64,000 nucleotides of DNA from Peltaster fructicola (GCA_001592805.2 CP051143.1:2356001-2420000); one strand, 5' to 3'. Numbered from the stretch's first letter, positions 36,372 to 47,632 are shown. Made by a program: numbers and translations. Notes: a model not told the origin generated them from the letters alone.

Positions 36372-37315
36372 GGTGTTAGATATTGAGGGCAGAGGTCGTG
36401 GACAGGCGATGTTAAAGTTATATCGAACTAACAGGCCCCTCATCATACTGCAGCTCATCCACTGTTTGTACCGTCATCTGGAGCCGGAAATAGCGGGGAC
36501 ATCGTCGAAGCCAAGCAAGGATGAAGTCCAGACCAGTGTTGGCAGAAATCATGCTTGCGAACTTCCCTCTCTCCGTATGAGAGCATCTGTGAACCACTCC
36601 TGTGACTTGAATGACCATTGCCGGCCTCGTGAGTGTGTCAGTTGTCAGCACGTGGGTGCTAAAATGGAGGTCAAAATCGAGCTGCTATGAACTGGTGAAC
36701 CTCTTCTGGGAGTACGCAGCGTGGAAGGCAGTATGAGATGTGGCACAACACAAACCTGAGCAGAGTCGTGCTGACTGATGGCAGAAGGTAAAGCTCGTGA
36801 TGGCTTGAGGTAGTTCAGCTTATGGCGTTCAATGCACCTTTACCGATAGCCAGATGGCTTCGGTGTCTCTCTCTTGTCTCTGTCTGATCCATTCGAGGAC
36901 AATATGCTTTGCCTGAGATGCCGTGAGCTAAGACCGTCGAGAAGTGAGGATATGCCGAATCGTCTCAGCCGCCCTAGGTGGTCCTCCACATGAGCGCAAT
37001 ACCACGATGCAGTTCGAGCGAACTCGTGAGACCATACTGATGAGTCTACTGTTAGGCCGACAGAACCTACACGCAGTAAACGATGAAAAAGGTGGGTTTT
37101 GCTGAATGATTGATTGTGAGCTATCTGATAGGTCTTGTTGCTGAACAAGATGACTGCTTTGTGGGGCCCGTGCATAGGGCAAGCATAACTTCACTCGACT
37201 ATACACCATGTATGACGAGCATTTGTCGCGTCTGCAAGCAGCTCGGTGGGACATTCTGTACGCCTACCTCGAGCGCGCATACCGTCTTCGCGGTTAAGCC
37301 TGGCGGGCGTGTCCA
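36372..37315. other. Intergenic, no gene recognised
   Basis: Contains the ALDH upstream region (including the possible N-terminal extension to 36458) and the F-box gene 3' flank. Short ORFs here lack protein-like character. Confidence 0.4.
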
Positions 37316-38380
37316 TCATGGCCATTCGCTCGACTCAATGCACGACACACCTTGCTGCTCGTCGGGATCGTCCTCAACGAACAACGCCTTCAGTGTGGCC
37401 AGTTTCTGGAGTGACAGCTCCTCATGTAGTTCTTCGAGGAATTGATCGAGTGTGATCGATCCTTCCGCCAACCGAGCGCCGCGCGGTGTACTCATCAGCT
37501 GCTTGTAGTGCACTTTGAACGCCATAGCATTGACACGAGCTTGGCACATGCGATTCCAAGTGTGCTCCGAGACCCGATTATTGGTGATCATGTGTTCGCC
37601 CTGGAATCGTATACCTCGGAACCGCTCGAGATCTATCCCCATCGTTGTGAGTATCGACTTCTGTTGGTCCATCATGACGCCGAGGGTAGCCTCTGGAGCG
37701 AAGGGTACTTTGAAGCGATCTGCACATGTTATCAATGTATCCTCCAATTCCGATGATGGATTGTTGCTCCAATGATCGAGACGAGGCCCACAGTGAATGA
37801 TTCCGCCCAAGATGAGTGGCCTAAAGGGCAGCATACGTCGCCACGACGCGTCCTTATTCTGGCAATGTCGAATCTTGATACCGTGCCAGTCGCAAGTCAT
37901 GCGGACGCGGTAACTTAGATTATCCTCATCCTCTCTATCCCAAGAATGACAAGGCGTAGCGAAAGGGTTGACCTCTACGAGACAGGCGTCATTCGCGTAG
38001 GGAGTGATCTGACGTGCGACTCGTGTAAAGTAACTCAGTTCGTCTTCGTCCAGCAGGTTCTCGTCGAGGTAGTGTTCGTGGAAATACGCATAAGCCGATA
38101 CCGATGGATCCATGTTTTTGCCAATAGGAAGATTGTCGATTGATGGCAGATAACGCTTCTGTATGGAGCCTATCCTCATCTTCGGCTCGTATACCGGTAC
38201 GAAGAAAAGCTTCTGTTGAAGTTTCGTGGAGCTTTGTATCGTGAGATGCCATTTGCGACACACCAGTGGTGCGTGGACCAAGAGACTCTTCATAGGCAGC
38301 TCCATCAGTATCCGCTCGATGAGTTCGCCTACCATGCCGAGCTTCTGCCCAGCAGAGGGCGTACCAGGCTCTGGCGCCAT
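37316..38380 (-). CDS. F-box domain protein
   Basis: Intronless, 354 residues from the ATG at 38380. The N-terminal F-box (about residues 16-60) reads GELIERILMELPMKSLLVHA, then PLVCRKWHLTIQSSTKLQQK, in which the LP..L and VCRKW pattern is typical. Such proteins bind Skp1 and act as substrate receptors in SCF ubiquitin ligases. The rest (residues ~70-354) has no repeat (WD40 or LRR) that I recognise; it matches the general style of Dothideomycete F-box proteins that carry a species-variable C-terminal domain. The far C-terminus is acidic (VEDDPDEQQG). Target unknown. Confidence 0.75.
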   Translation of the reverse strand: MAPEPGTPSAGQKLGMVGELIERILMELPMKSLLVHAPLVCRKWHLTIQSSTKLQQKLFFVPVYEPKMRIGSIQKRYLPSIDNLPIGKNMDPSVSAYAYFHEHYLDENLLDEDELSYFTRVARQITPYANDACLVEVNPFATPCHSWDREDEDNLSYRVRMTCDWHGIKIRHCQNKDASWRRMLPFRPLILGGIIHCGPRLDHWSNNPSSELEDTLITCADRFKVPFAPEATLGVMMDQQKSILTTMGIDLERFRGIRFQGEHMITNNRVSEHTWNRMCQARVNAMAFKVHYKQLMSTPRGARLAEGSITLDQFLEELHEELSLQKLATLKALFVEDDPDEQQGVSCIESSEWP

Positions 38381-38679
38381 GTTCAAGTTGTGGTCGAGAC
38401 TCGAGAGGTGGTTGTTTGTAGGTGAGGTAGACTTGGAGAGGAGAGCAGCCCTTTGTAGGCTGTAATATGAACAAGGCGTGACTTACGTGAAGCTTCGAAG
38501 TCAATCATGACTAGCGAGAGACTCTCACTACCAGTATGAGAATGGTGCTCATTGTCAGTGAACACAAAATACCTGGTTGCGTGCATTGACTCGACCGTCA
38601 ATGCTCACGGACTGCGACAGCAGTCAAGCACACCCCACCAATTCAGCAAGCGAATATAGCATACTATGTATGCTGCAGC

Positions 38680-39788
38680 TCAGGCAGTAGGGTCTACAGC
38701 ATCCCAGTCCTTGACATATGGTATATCCTGTACTTCGAGTCCACGAGGACCAGCAACGACAAGCTGATTCTTCCCTATTAGCTCCCAGTCTGCTTCAACA
38801 TAGGTGCTTGGCTCGGAAGCGATGATCATATGCTTGCCATGTTCCTCAACTGATCGTCTGGCGGTCTTACCCGACGTATCTTCACCATCAGGCTGTCCTG
38901 GGTACTTTCTGTTCAGTGTGGTTCCAGCCTTAGTGGAGTAGTACAAGGAGGGAGGTTGCTGCGTGGCGTGGTTACGGAAGCGGTATGCAACGACCTTGAT
39001 GCCATCGGTGACACAGAGATTGAGGCTGTTCGGTCGAGCCTGAGAACCAAGCTCCTGCTTCTGTAGTTCGATCACATCCTTGACAGCGGCGTGCATTGCG
39101 TTGATCATTTCTTGTCTCGTGTACTCCTTCTCGAACGAACTCTTGTCGCCGCCATTGGTCAAGTGAGTCATATACAATGCTGCAACGTACTCGCTGTCAG
39201 TCGAGCCATGAACGTTGAAGAACGTGGCGTTGCTGAGCTTGCGAGAAAGCTGTCGTTGGATGCTCTGAAAATCGCTGACAACGCCATTGTGCATGAATGT
39301 GTGTCGGCCAAAGACGAATGGATGATTGTTGACGTTAGTGATAGCTGTGCTTGAGGCAGCACGAATATGCGCAAAACAGACTCTTGTCTCGGTGTTGGCA
39401 CATATCGAGCGGAAGTTGATGTCATTCAGTGGTGGCTGTACCGTCTTGTACATTGCCGGCCGGAGATCTTCAATCTGACCACCCTCACTGCTCGCAAAGG
39501 TGGGACTTTCGAAGCTGGCGTGAGCGTTTGTGTACCATGCTATGCCAATGCCGTCGATATTGTAGAGAGTGTTTCTCGCAGTAATCATGTGGTCCTTCGA
39601 GATATCCTTAGGATCATGCGAGATCAGCTTCGGCAGGTAATGTTCGGCTACTTGCTTGACAAGAGCATGTTTAGGAGTGATCAGAACATCCTCGAGGAGG
39701 CATGGCTCGGTAGGTGAGATGTATGCAAACCAGCTACCATTGTCAATGTCTGGTACTCGTGCTAGACCTGTTGAACTCACCGACACAT
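38680..39788 (-). CDS. DUG3: Glutamine amidotransferase Dug3 (glutathione degradation)
   Basis: Class II amidotransferase that, with Dug2, removes the gamma-glutamyl group of glutathione in the cytosol. The first coding exon is only 8 nt (39781-39788: ATG TGT CG), followed by a 47-nt intron (GTGAGT..GGTAG) and exon 38680-39733; 353 residues. Splicing gives MCRWFAYISPTEPCLLEDVL, so the catalytic N-terminal Cys2 comes from the tiny exon. Other class II motifs: IDGIGIAWYTN, HIRAASSTAITNVNNHPFVF, FMHNGVVSDF and GSTDSEYVAALY. The C-terminal part ends with the autoproteolysis-free GATase core (IASEPSTYVEADWELIGKNQ). It is divergent from MRPL1, with 477 bp between starts. Confidence 0.9.
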
Positions 39789-40265
39789 TGTGCTGGCGAT
39801 AAGATGTTTCTACAGTTCGTAAAGGTCCAAACTGGCGCTGCTGAATGCGTAGGAATGGTATGTCTTAGCGAGATGTAGGCTTGAAGTCGAGATATGGTGG
39901 TCGTTTTGTAGGCAGTGGGAGAGGAGATATTAGCATGGCTTGTTGCATGACGTTGCAAGATCAGGGCGTTGCGAGGGATGGCGCTTCATCGCTGCCTCAA
40001 CAGGCGTTGCCATAGATGCGTTCTCGAGCGCTGTCCCCTGCAGTGAAAGCATCATGGCTATGCGACGAGGCATATGCCGCGGGATGAACGATGTCGCAAG
40101 GAGTGTGTAGGTCGAATCCTCAGAGAATGAAGACGACTCGCAGGAGTCTCGCTACAAACTCGGCATCAACACCTCCGCGGTCATGATCCTGAATAAGCTC
40201 TCTAGCATTTCGATCAATGCTCTGCTCGCACGACCATATACACAACTACCGACTTCACATCGACA
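39789..40265. promoter_or_regulatory. Divergent promoter region of DUG3 and MRPL1
   Basis: 477 bp between divergent start codons. No conserved box was recognised by eye. Position is the only evidence. Confidence 0.35.
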
Positions 40266-41230
40266 ATGGCGCTTCAAAGGTTCTGTCCATCATGCCTGTC
40301 GGCGACATCACCACGATCAGCTCTTCACAGGAATCTTTTCGCACAAAAAATCGTTCCATCCTTGTCCAGGGTCACAACGCATAACCAGATACGCACAGCA
40401 GCGAACAAATCGAAGAACAAGAGCCCAGGAGCCCCACAGAAGAAGAAGAAGGCGCGCAACACGTTTTTGGAACCCAGTCTGCGAGACATGCCGCAATTCT
40501 CCTTGGTGGATGCGATGAGGTAGGCGAGCGCAGGAGATAGACCTTGATGGACGACTAAATCTTGCACAGATACATTCGAGCTGCTGAGGTGGGACAAAAG
40601 CCAACATCCGCGAAGTACGACCTCGCAATTCGACTCAGATCAGTCAAGTCCGGTGCCGTTGCTCGTGGACGACTCCGACTGCCGCACCCAATACGAACGG
40701 ACGCTAGAATATGCGTGATCGCTGCGCCAAATTCATCAGCTGGAAAAGCAGCAACAGCGGCCGGCGCATCGCTCGTGGGCGAAGAGACAGTGTTTGAGGC
40801 AGTCAAAGAAGGCCGAATCGAGTTCGAACGATGTATCTGCCACGCAGACAGTCTTCCCAAGCTCAGCAAGGCTAACCTTGGACGCATCCTAGGACCACGA
40901 GGTCTCATGCCCTCCGCAAAGCTCGGAACAGTGGTCAAGGATGTGGCAGGCGCAGTAAGAGACATGACAGGAGGTTCCGAGTACAGAGAACGAACCGGTA
41001 CGATACGCATGGCAATTGGACAGCTCGGATTCACTCCAGAGGAAATGCATGCCAACATTAGGGCTTTTATGGATGTGCTGAAGAAAGACTTCAACCAGCT
41101 CAGCGATCGGATCAACAAGGAAGTGCATGAAGTTGTCCTTAGCAGCACGAACGGGCCAGGAATCAGCTTGAACGGTAGTCTCAGATCGGCGGACAGTATT
41201 GACAATCGCGATCTGAGCACGCTAAGCTAG
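40266..41230 (+). CDS. MRPL1: Mitochondrial large-subunit ribosomal protein uL1m
   Basis: Exons 40266-40519 and 40570-41230 with a 50-nt intron (GTAGGC..CACAG); 304 residues. It is the L1-stalk protein of the mitochondrial ribosome. The N-terminus (to ~70) is Arg/Lys/Ser-rich with no acidic residues, a mitochondrial targeting peptide, and contains a lysine cluster (PQKKKKARN). The L1 core shows KYDLAIRLRSVKSGAV, then the hallmark LGRILGPRGLMPSAKLGTVV and the late MAIGQLGFTPEEMHANIRAF. The intron falls within DAM(R)YIRAAE. Convergent with the Nudix gene: stop codons 23 bp apart. Confidence 0.93.
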
Positions 41231-41253
41231 AGGATGTGTATTCTATACATGGA

Positions 41254-42565
41254 TTACAACTTTCCCTCGATACCGACGAAGCCGTTGACAACACTGCTCA
41301 TCAGCTGGTTGGCAATGGCAGTTGAAGGTGGCAGACGAAGTCCGCCCTCCTTATACTCTGGCCCAGCAGGATCACCAAGTCCACTCGTTCCGACCTTCAG
41401 CGCCTGTCGCACCTCCTCGAAGTCGAACCATCGTGCATCGTCCAGCTCGGGATCATTGCCAAGATCGATCTTTTCGCCTTCAGGTGTCGCCTGTCCTATC
41501 GCGCCAATCATTAAGTTTGCTGGGTATGGCCATGGTTGCGTAGAGTGGATCACGACTCGACCGACATACACACCGGCTTCCTCGTACACCTCTCTTCGAA
41601 CAGCTTCCTCAATGCTCTCGGCAGGCTCAGCGAAACCTGCTAGCGTCGAATACCAATACGGTGGCCACCTCTTCTGTCTTCCCAGCAATATCTTGTTGCC
41701 TGCATGATTCACCACTGCCATTATCACAGTTGGGTCAGTTCGAGGGAAGCAAATGTTTGAAATGCCTTGCCGGGTCGCACAAGGAGGTCGCACTGTCGGA
41801 TCTGCGGTCTCTGAATTTGTTGGCAGTCCTCCAGCCACATTCTTGTGCGAGATGTCCTTTGGAGGACATACACGCTTGAAGCCTGCGTTCGTCGACATGG
41901 TGGGATTACCGCATTGCGCACAGAAAGGGTTGCGAGCGTTCCAGTCGAGCATCTGTCGGGCTTCAGCATATACTGCCGCTATGGTATTGTCAGCGTCTTC
42001 TCCGGAGCACTTCAGCTTACATACCATCTGGCGCGGCCAGGTCCATTACTCTACCTTTGGCAAAGCTCAGTCCCTTGGACTCCATCTTTCCAATGAGCGA
42101 CTTTGAAGCGTCTGCCGTTGCTCCTCGAGGTGTCACGTCTAGCGCAAAGTATGGAGCTCCTCTGTATGTGTTCTTGCCTGTATACTCAAATCCATCACTC
42201 TTCTTCTCGTCCAATCCCAGGAAAATCATTTGCGGAACGGCTTTGGCGCTGTCGTATGCTGATATCATCTCTTGCTCAGTCTTCGCGAATGGATCCTGCC
42301 CGATGATTGGCTTGACATCTTCAAAGCTCGCGTACGCCAGGTGTCGAGTGTCCTTGATCAATGGCTGCAGTTCATTGCACAACATGAACGATGTGGAAGG
42401 GTGGTTGATCGCCTTGGACAGGAAGGCATTGTCACCACGTAGGAACCCAACACGGTTGAGTGGCGAGCCAGAAAAGTAGTTGGCAACCTCCTTGCCGAAC
42501 TTGCGAGAGAGCATTGAGTCGAGGTCCGGATGCGCTGGTTGTGGAAGAGCTGGCTGTTCGGACAT
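41254..42565 (-). CDS. NPY1: NADH pyrophosphatase (Nudix, NUDT12/Npy1 type)
   Basis: Exons 42025-42565 and 41254-41978 (46-nt intron GTATGT..CATAG); 421 residues. It cleaves NAD(H) to NMN(H) and AMP, also acting in NAD-cap removal in related enzymes, usually peroxisomal or cytosolic. The N-terminal NUDIX-like domain reads NRVGFLRGDNAFLSKAINHP. A zinc ribbon begins FCAQCGNPTM. The Nudix box GFAEPAESIEEAVRREVYEE AG is complete, and the family array STQPWPYPANLM (SQPWPFP-type) follows. An insert of about 28 residues separates the ribbon's third Cys (RVCPPKD) from the ICFPRTDPTVI strand. No PTS1 is evident: it ends GIEGKL, and KL lacks the preceding Ser. Confidence 0.9.
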
Positions 42566-43203
42566 CGCAAATGAAAAGCTGCTTGTATGATGCTTCTAAG
42601 GTGCAGACCAGCGGCAAAGAACGATGCGGCTGCAGCTATGTATGTACAGTATAAGAGTATAAAGACGTGATCGAGAAGATGTGTTTTCCTAAAAGTATGA
42701 CGTGTGGTCTGCTTTGTGACGATGGCACACAGCGGAAATGGCACCGCTTATCGGCAATGGTCATGAACTGTACGGTTCAAGACAAGATCCTCTCTATCTC
42801 CCAACACCATCATTGCAGTCCTGTCATCAGAGCTTTGTCTTCCACTGAAAGAGTGTTCCAAGCTCTATAGCACGATAACAGGCCCCAAGGAGTCTGGTCG
42901 TCATACAGACAGACGTCTTGCTAGGCTTTTGCAATACCCTCAGCTTCATTGCTGCTCAGTGCCTCTCTTGCTACCACCGAACGATGTCCCTGCTTACAAA
43001 GTCACCTGCCGAAGTGGACCGAACGTGCGCAATGCTTGCTGAGACGTATACTTCTGCACCAAGTCGAGGGCCTGCCGAGTTCATGACGACCTTCGGCCCG
43101 ACATTCTGATTCCGGCAAAGCATTCTCCTGTGTTGCTCATCACGGACATCGAGCCAGGCTGTGATCGCTCGAGACTTCTGTCGCCAACGTGTTTAGTTGC
43201 CTC
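42566..43203. other. Intergenic, no gene recognised
   Basis: Promoter of the Nudix gene and 3' flank of the BTB gene. Only short ORFs. Confidence 0.4.
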
Positions 43204-44164
43204 TCATACCGGATGCCCTCGTTCAACCCTCCACAGCTCGAAGGCCAGAGGAGCTGTACGCTTGATGACCGCCATTATAGCTTCATTTGCTGTGAGATGC
43301 GGTTGGAACCTCATGGCTTGGATCACAATATCGCGAAGGCCTCTGTCGCTGTCTGCTGTCGAATTATACACCTCGTCAATGGCCTCTGCCAGCTCGGCAC
43401 ATGCGTGACAGTTTGTCATCGCTGTGGCAAATTTCATCTTGACCAATGTCTTCAGGCCGAAGACATCAAACTTGTCGGCTAGAGCATAGACCCGAGCATG
43501 TAGGACCAGGTTAGTGGGCGGTATAGTCACATCTTCCTCGCGAATAGCTTTATGTTCTGGTATGTTCTTGGCTGGCAAGGAGACCAGCTGATGCTCAACG
43601 ATCGACAGCGACCGCGACCGCTTGTGCTGACGTCTTCCCGAGTTGATGGTCTCAATGGCTCGTTCTCTTTGCGATATCTGAATAGCTACGGCTTGGCATA
43701 GCAAGGGGTCTTGAATCTTGGACAGATCACAGAATGGGTGTTTAGCATTTGTGCCAATCCTTCGCGGACGAGGGAAGAACGGGGCGGGCTTTACGTGCGA
43801 TGTATTGAGATAGTCGAGATGATAGAAGTCTATAGCAATCAATTTGAAGAATCGATCGTGCTGACGACCTACAGTGAATCATGTGGTCGAGTGCATCCTC
43901 GTCATCGTCCCGGAGGACGATTCGGTTAGTGCTGGCTTCTTTGAAGGATCCTTCACAAGCAGCGTCGAAGAAACCGCTTCGTGGACAGACGATGGCCTTG
44001 TGTACTGCCCATTGTCTGCTGGCACCAACTATCGTCAAGTCAGAGTAGCGTCCTCCCAACTACAGCCTGTAACACTTCTCAGCAAGATTCATCGGTGCTC
44101 AGCATCTTACGTACCTTGCCAATGCTGATATGAGCTCGTCTCTAGGGTCAATAACTTGAGGCAT
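43204..44164 (-). CDS. BTB/POZ domain protein
   Basis: Three exons: 44111-44164, 43873-44059 and 43204-43829 (introns 51 and 43 nt); 288 residues. It starts MPQVIDPRDELISALARYLG and enters the BTB domain: YSDLTIVGASRQWAVHKAIV, CPRSGFFDAACEGSFKEAST, IVLRDDDEDALDHMIHYFYH. That is the canonical fungal BTB layout (about residues 18-105). The middle contains a basic patch (RRQHKRSRS) and the C-terminal half is helical (YALADKFDVFGLKTLVKMKF, the usual BTB follow-on). Fungal BTB proteins of this sort may bind Cul3, but targets are unknown. The donor at 44110 (GTAAGA), not the upstream GTACGT, keeps frame. Confidence 0.82.
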
Positions 44165-44248
44165 GCTTGCGTGGCTTGCGTACGATGAGACTGATCCAGA
44201 ATTGCATAGTGAAAGGCCTTCTACCTTCACAGACAAGTACAATATATC

Positions 44249-45087
44249 ATGACTTTCCGTGCGCGCCGAGTCAATGCGCCAGGGAACCGAGACGTTGTAG
44301 CTCAACAACAGGACGTCATCGCCCTGTACATCAAGGGATATCCTGCGGCTGAGGCAGACAAGGCATATGTCTCATGTGCACAGAAACGGCCAGCTTGCAG
44401 ATCGGGACCTTGCCGGAACCCCGAAGCACCGGTCGTGTAGATATTGCCCATTTAGCTTAGTCCTCGAAGTACCCAGGTCAGGCCGATCATGGTTCTCGCA
44501 GTCCTGTATTGACCCGGACGCTAGGATTCGTCATGCAGATCTTGAGGCAGTTGGGACCTCATGAACCATCAAGTCGTCATGGACGACACTGCGAATGTGT
44601 GTGCTAATTGGTTGTCGGAAACCTTCTCCGTGATTCAGTGTGAGCGCGATATGTGGGATGCATGGCGAAACGTTCAGAGATCCATCCCACCATCACATGC
44701 AAAGCTCGATAAAGCTTTCAGTCGGCAAATGCATAATGAAGCTGCGGAAAGCAGACCACGGTTCGACGTCGTGCTGCTGTAACTTTGACGAAGATCAGAG
44801 ACTTATGTTAGTGTACAGTACCAATATGCTGTATGTATGTCGGCATTTGCTTTCCCGACTCTTCGAGGACGTCGACAATGATCCGTCTGATGGTTCTTCC
44901 GGCGTCTCAAGGTGCCAAGGAAGATGAGCCTGCGACGAGAGTCGCGCAGATGCCTCTGGAACAGCTTGGCATTCGTGAAGAGCGACATCATGATTCAGAA
45001 TGGATCAGGTGCGTCAGCAGTGGCTTCATTGTATACCTCACCAGCGCAATTCCTGTTGCAGTAATTCTTCCATGGACGAATTCCTGA
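44249..45087 (+). other. Possible unrecognised spliced gene
   Basis: Three ATG-started stretches on the plus strand look protein-like: 44249-44440 (MTFRARRVNAPGNRDVVAQQ, then DVIALYIKGYPAAEADKAY), 44561-44782 (MNHQVVMDDTANVCANWLSE, then TFSVIQCERDMWDAWRNVQR) and a stretch ending about 45087 (MIRLMVLPASQGAKEDEPAT, then a hydrophobic tail). I could not find splice sites that join them convincingly, so this is a candidate region, not a gene model. No family recognised. Confidence 0.3.
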
Positions 45088-45322
45088 GATTGCTGGACAG
45101 ACCTCATTTGTCCTATCAAGCTGATGCAACTAAGATCAGCGAGGCCGTGGCTAGTTGAGTCACCAGCGTGTGATGTGAAGCAACAGGTCTCAAAAGAAAG
45201 ACAAGGGTTGTTATGCCAAGCATGAGGTCAAGAACCGGCACCATGCCAAATTCGTCATAGACTGCTATCCTGCGATGTAGCAACACCAAATTGTCCATGT
45301 CGATGACCGTGCAGCCCCAAGC

Positions 45323-46183
45323 ATGAGCAAGTTCAGTCTTGTATCAGGCTCAACGACTGAGACTGGGACACCTGCGTACGATGTGTCGCCTACCTACTTG
45401 ACCGACGAGGAAGAGGAGGACAATCTTCCTTATCCAAAAGAGCTTCAGCGATCAGACTTCTTGAAGCCAGACTTCGATCCGCAAGAATACCTGTCCTCAC
45501 TACGTAACCGTCACCAAGCTCTTGAAGATCTTCGATCCGATCTCCGCTCTCGAAGCCAGTCGCTGAACCAGGAGCTGCTAGATTTGGTCAATGGCAACTA
45601 TGAGGAGTTCCTAAGCCTGGGCGCTGATCTCAATGGTGGCGAAGATAAAGTGGAAGGAGTAAGAGTTGGCTTGCTCGGCTTCACAAGAGATATTGAAGCA
45701 CTGCGACTAGTGATCACGAGCAGGGAGACGGAGTTTGAGAAGCTGCTGTCAGAGGCAAAACAGATCAGACATGAGGTGGTACTAGGGCGAAAGTTACTCG
45801 ATATCGAGGCTAGTATTGCAGCACTTGAAGCTGCTTTGAGCATCACAGGCACAGAGGCCACAGAAGACGACGATATCTTAGACGGAGAGCTGGACGACGA
45901 GGACACGGAAGTAGGCGATGCCTCTCTGCGGAAGCTGATGCGTCGGACGGAGAATTTCGCTGTGCTAGGAGCTCAGATGAAAGCTGTTGGCTCTCAGCAC
46001 CCTTTCCTTACAACCCTGGAGCCCAGAGTACATGAGATACGTAAAGTACTCATCTTGGATATGTCTGCCGCACTGAGACAGGCGAGATCTTCACAGGATG
46101 CTCAGGACATTCTCTGCATCAATCGACTCTTCAGCGATATAGGCGCTGAGCGTGAAGCCGTGCAGCTGCTCAAAGCCAAGTGA
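45323..46183 (+). CDS. COG2: Conserved oligomeric Golgi complex subunit 2
   Basis: Intronless, 286 residues. COG2 is a lobe A subunit of the COG tether that captures recycling vesicles at the Golgi. The family N-terminal block reads LPYPKELQRSDFLKPDFDPQ, followed by EYLSSLRNRHQALEDLRSDL and a long coiled-coil (about residues 65-180) ending at SEAKQIRHEVVLGRKLLDIE. An acidic linker (EATEDDDILDGELDDEDTEV) separates it from the C-terminal helical part. Fungal COG2 proteins of this size consist mainly of the N-terminal domain, so the length is normal. Convergent with the hydrolase, stop codons 24 bp apart. Confidence 0.9.
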   Translation: MSKFSLVSGSTTETGTPAYDVSPTYLTDEEEEDNLPYPKELQRSDFLKPDFDPQEYLSSLRNRHQALEDLRSDLRSRSQSLNQELLDLVNGNYEEFLSLGADLNGGEDKVEGVRVGLLGFTRDIEALRLVITSRETEFEKLLSEAKQIRHEVVLGRKLLDIEASIAALEAALSITGTEATEDDDILDGELDDEDTEVGDASLRKLMRRTENFAVLGAQMKAVGSQHPFLTTLEPRVHEIRKVLILDMSAALRQARSSQDAQDILCINRLFSDIGAEREAVQLLKAK

Positions 46184-46207
46184 AAAGACGAAGACAAGCA
46201 CATTCGC

Positions 46208-47176
46208 CTATATGGACGCTTGACGACGAGTCTTGCTCTGGTCCAGGACCCAGCCAAAGCCATTGACCAGCATGTCTCTGAACGCAGCACCTCCTTTCTC
46301 GATTGGAAAACACCAGAAGTAATGCGGGTAATCAGCCTGCACATCTCGCTTCACTGCTATGCCGGCATCGTTCAGCTCAGCCTCCAAGACCCGGCCATCG
46401 TCGCGCATTGCCTCCTTGTCGGTGTTGTGAATGTACGTTGGAGGGAAGCCTCTCAATGCATCTGCTCCACCAGTTTCCGGGAACCAGCTGTGGTCTGCAT
46501 ATGGTGGTCCTGCACCAGCAGCAGCCCACGCTTCATGGCAGTCTGCCACCTTGACTACCGGAATTTCTCCAGCGTTGTCAATGTATGAGGTATGAAGCGA
46601 TTTGTACTTCTCAGGCACAGCATCAGGGTGCAGCGCAAACGCAGCCATGACCACGAGTCCTGCTACAGGTTGCTTGCTAGCCACAATCCTGTAAGTGAGA
46701 GCAATGGCCAGACCTCCTCCAGCAGATCCTCCCCAAACGATGCAGCGATTCACATCTGCTCCGAGCTTGACGGCACCCTGCTGAGCCCATCGATACGCGG
46801 TGTAGCAGTCGTCGATTGGTATGGGAAACTTGTGCTCCGGCGCAAGTCGATATTGGATAGAGACAATCACAGCTCTCACTCGAGCACATACAACTCGACA
46901 AAGATGATCCTCTGTGTCCAGATTGCCCGCCTGCCATCCTCCACCGTGGCAAAACAGTACCAATGGTAGGTTCTTCTGAGCATTAGGTGGTGCATAGACC
47001 CTGACTTTGACATGCTGTGATATCTGCTCGTCGACTATGATATGTTAGAATCCACCGATCATGACTACGAAGCACTTGCATGTTGTGATGCCAGGCTCTG
47101 TCGCTGGTAGAAGTTTTGACATTGCTGTCAGTGCTCTGTCGTGCGCTATTCGTCGTTTTGCAGGGTCAGACGACAT
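46208..47176 (-). CDS. HSL-type alpha/beta hydrolase with a GC-AG intron
   Basis: Exons 47080-47176 and 46208-47034, separated by a 45-nt intron that begins GCAAGT and ends CATAG; 307 residues. A GT donor at the neighbouring position (AA|GTGCTT) puts exon 2 out of frame, whereas T|GCAAGT gives PGITT|FDEQIS in frame. The protein matches the alpha/beta hydrolase fold-3 (hormone-sensitive lipase-like) family. The oxyanion motif is LVLFCHGGGWQAG, followed by YRLAPEHKFP. The nucleophile elbow is VWGGSAGGGLAI, where the usual GDSAGG Asp is Gly; the catalytic Ser is kept. The likely His lies in YPHYFWCFP. Substrate unknown; possibly a small ester or detoxifying carboxylesterase. Confidence 0.82.
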
Positions 47177-47632
47177 GTTCGTTCTGCCACCGGCAGCTTT
47201 TTCGAACTGTCACATCCGTGAGTTCGTAACATACTAGCGAAAGTCCATACGCACAGCCTCCCATTCTGGATCATGTCGAAGTGGCATCTTGGCAATTCAC
47301 GCTTGAATTGAGAAACGACTATGATGTTGTAGGAGTCCGAATGACTGTCAAGGACTATCTTCGGGAATTGAGTACTTGGACATCCGAGGCTAAATTGCTA
47401 TCATAGAGCAGAGCTCTAGCTTAGTCAATCACGAGCACTGTCGACCACAGGTGGGAAGAGTGTCGTGAGAGCAACACGAGACCTCATGGAGGAACGACAA
47501 GGAGCTCCGTCCCGAGGAATGGCAAGCAGAATATCGTTGGATATAGAGAAGACTGGAGGGTAGTATTTGTCCACATCATTATTATTGATATTCGACTTTC
47601 AATGAAGTCATTTTTGACACCAGAAGGACGTA
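47177..47632. other. Short intergenic spacer
   Basis: Promoter of the hydrolase and 3' flank of the MFS gene. AT-richer than its neighbours, with no ORF of note. Confidence 0.4.
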
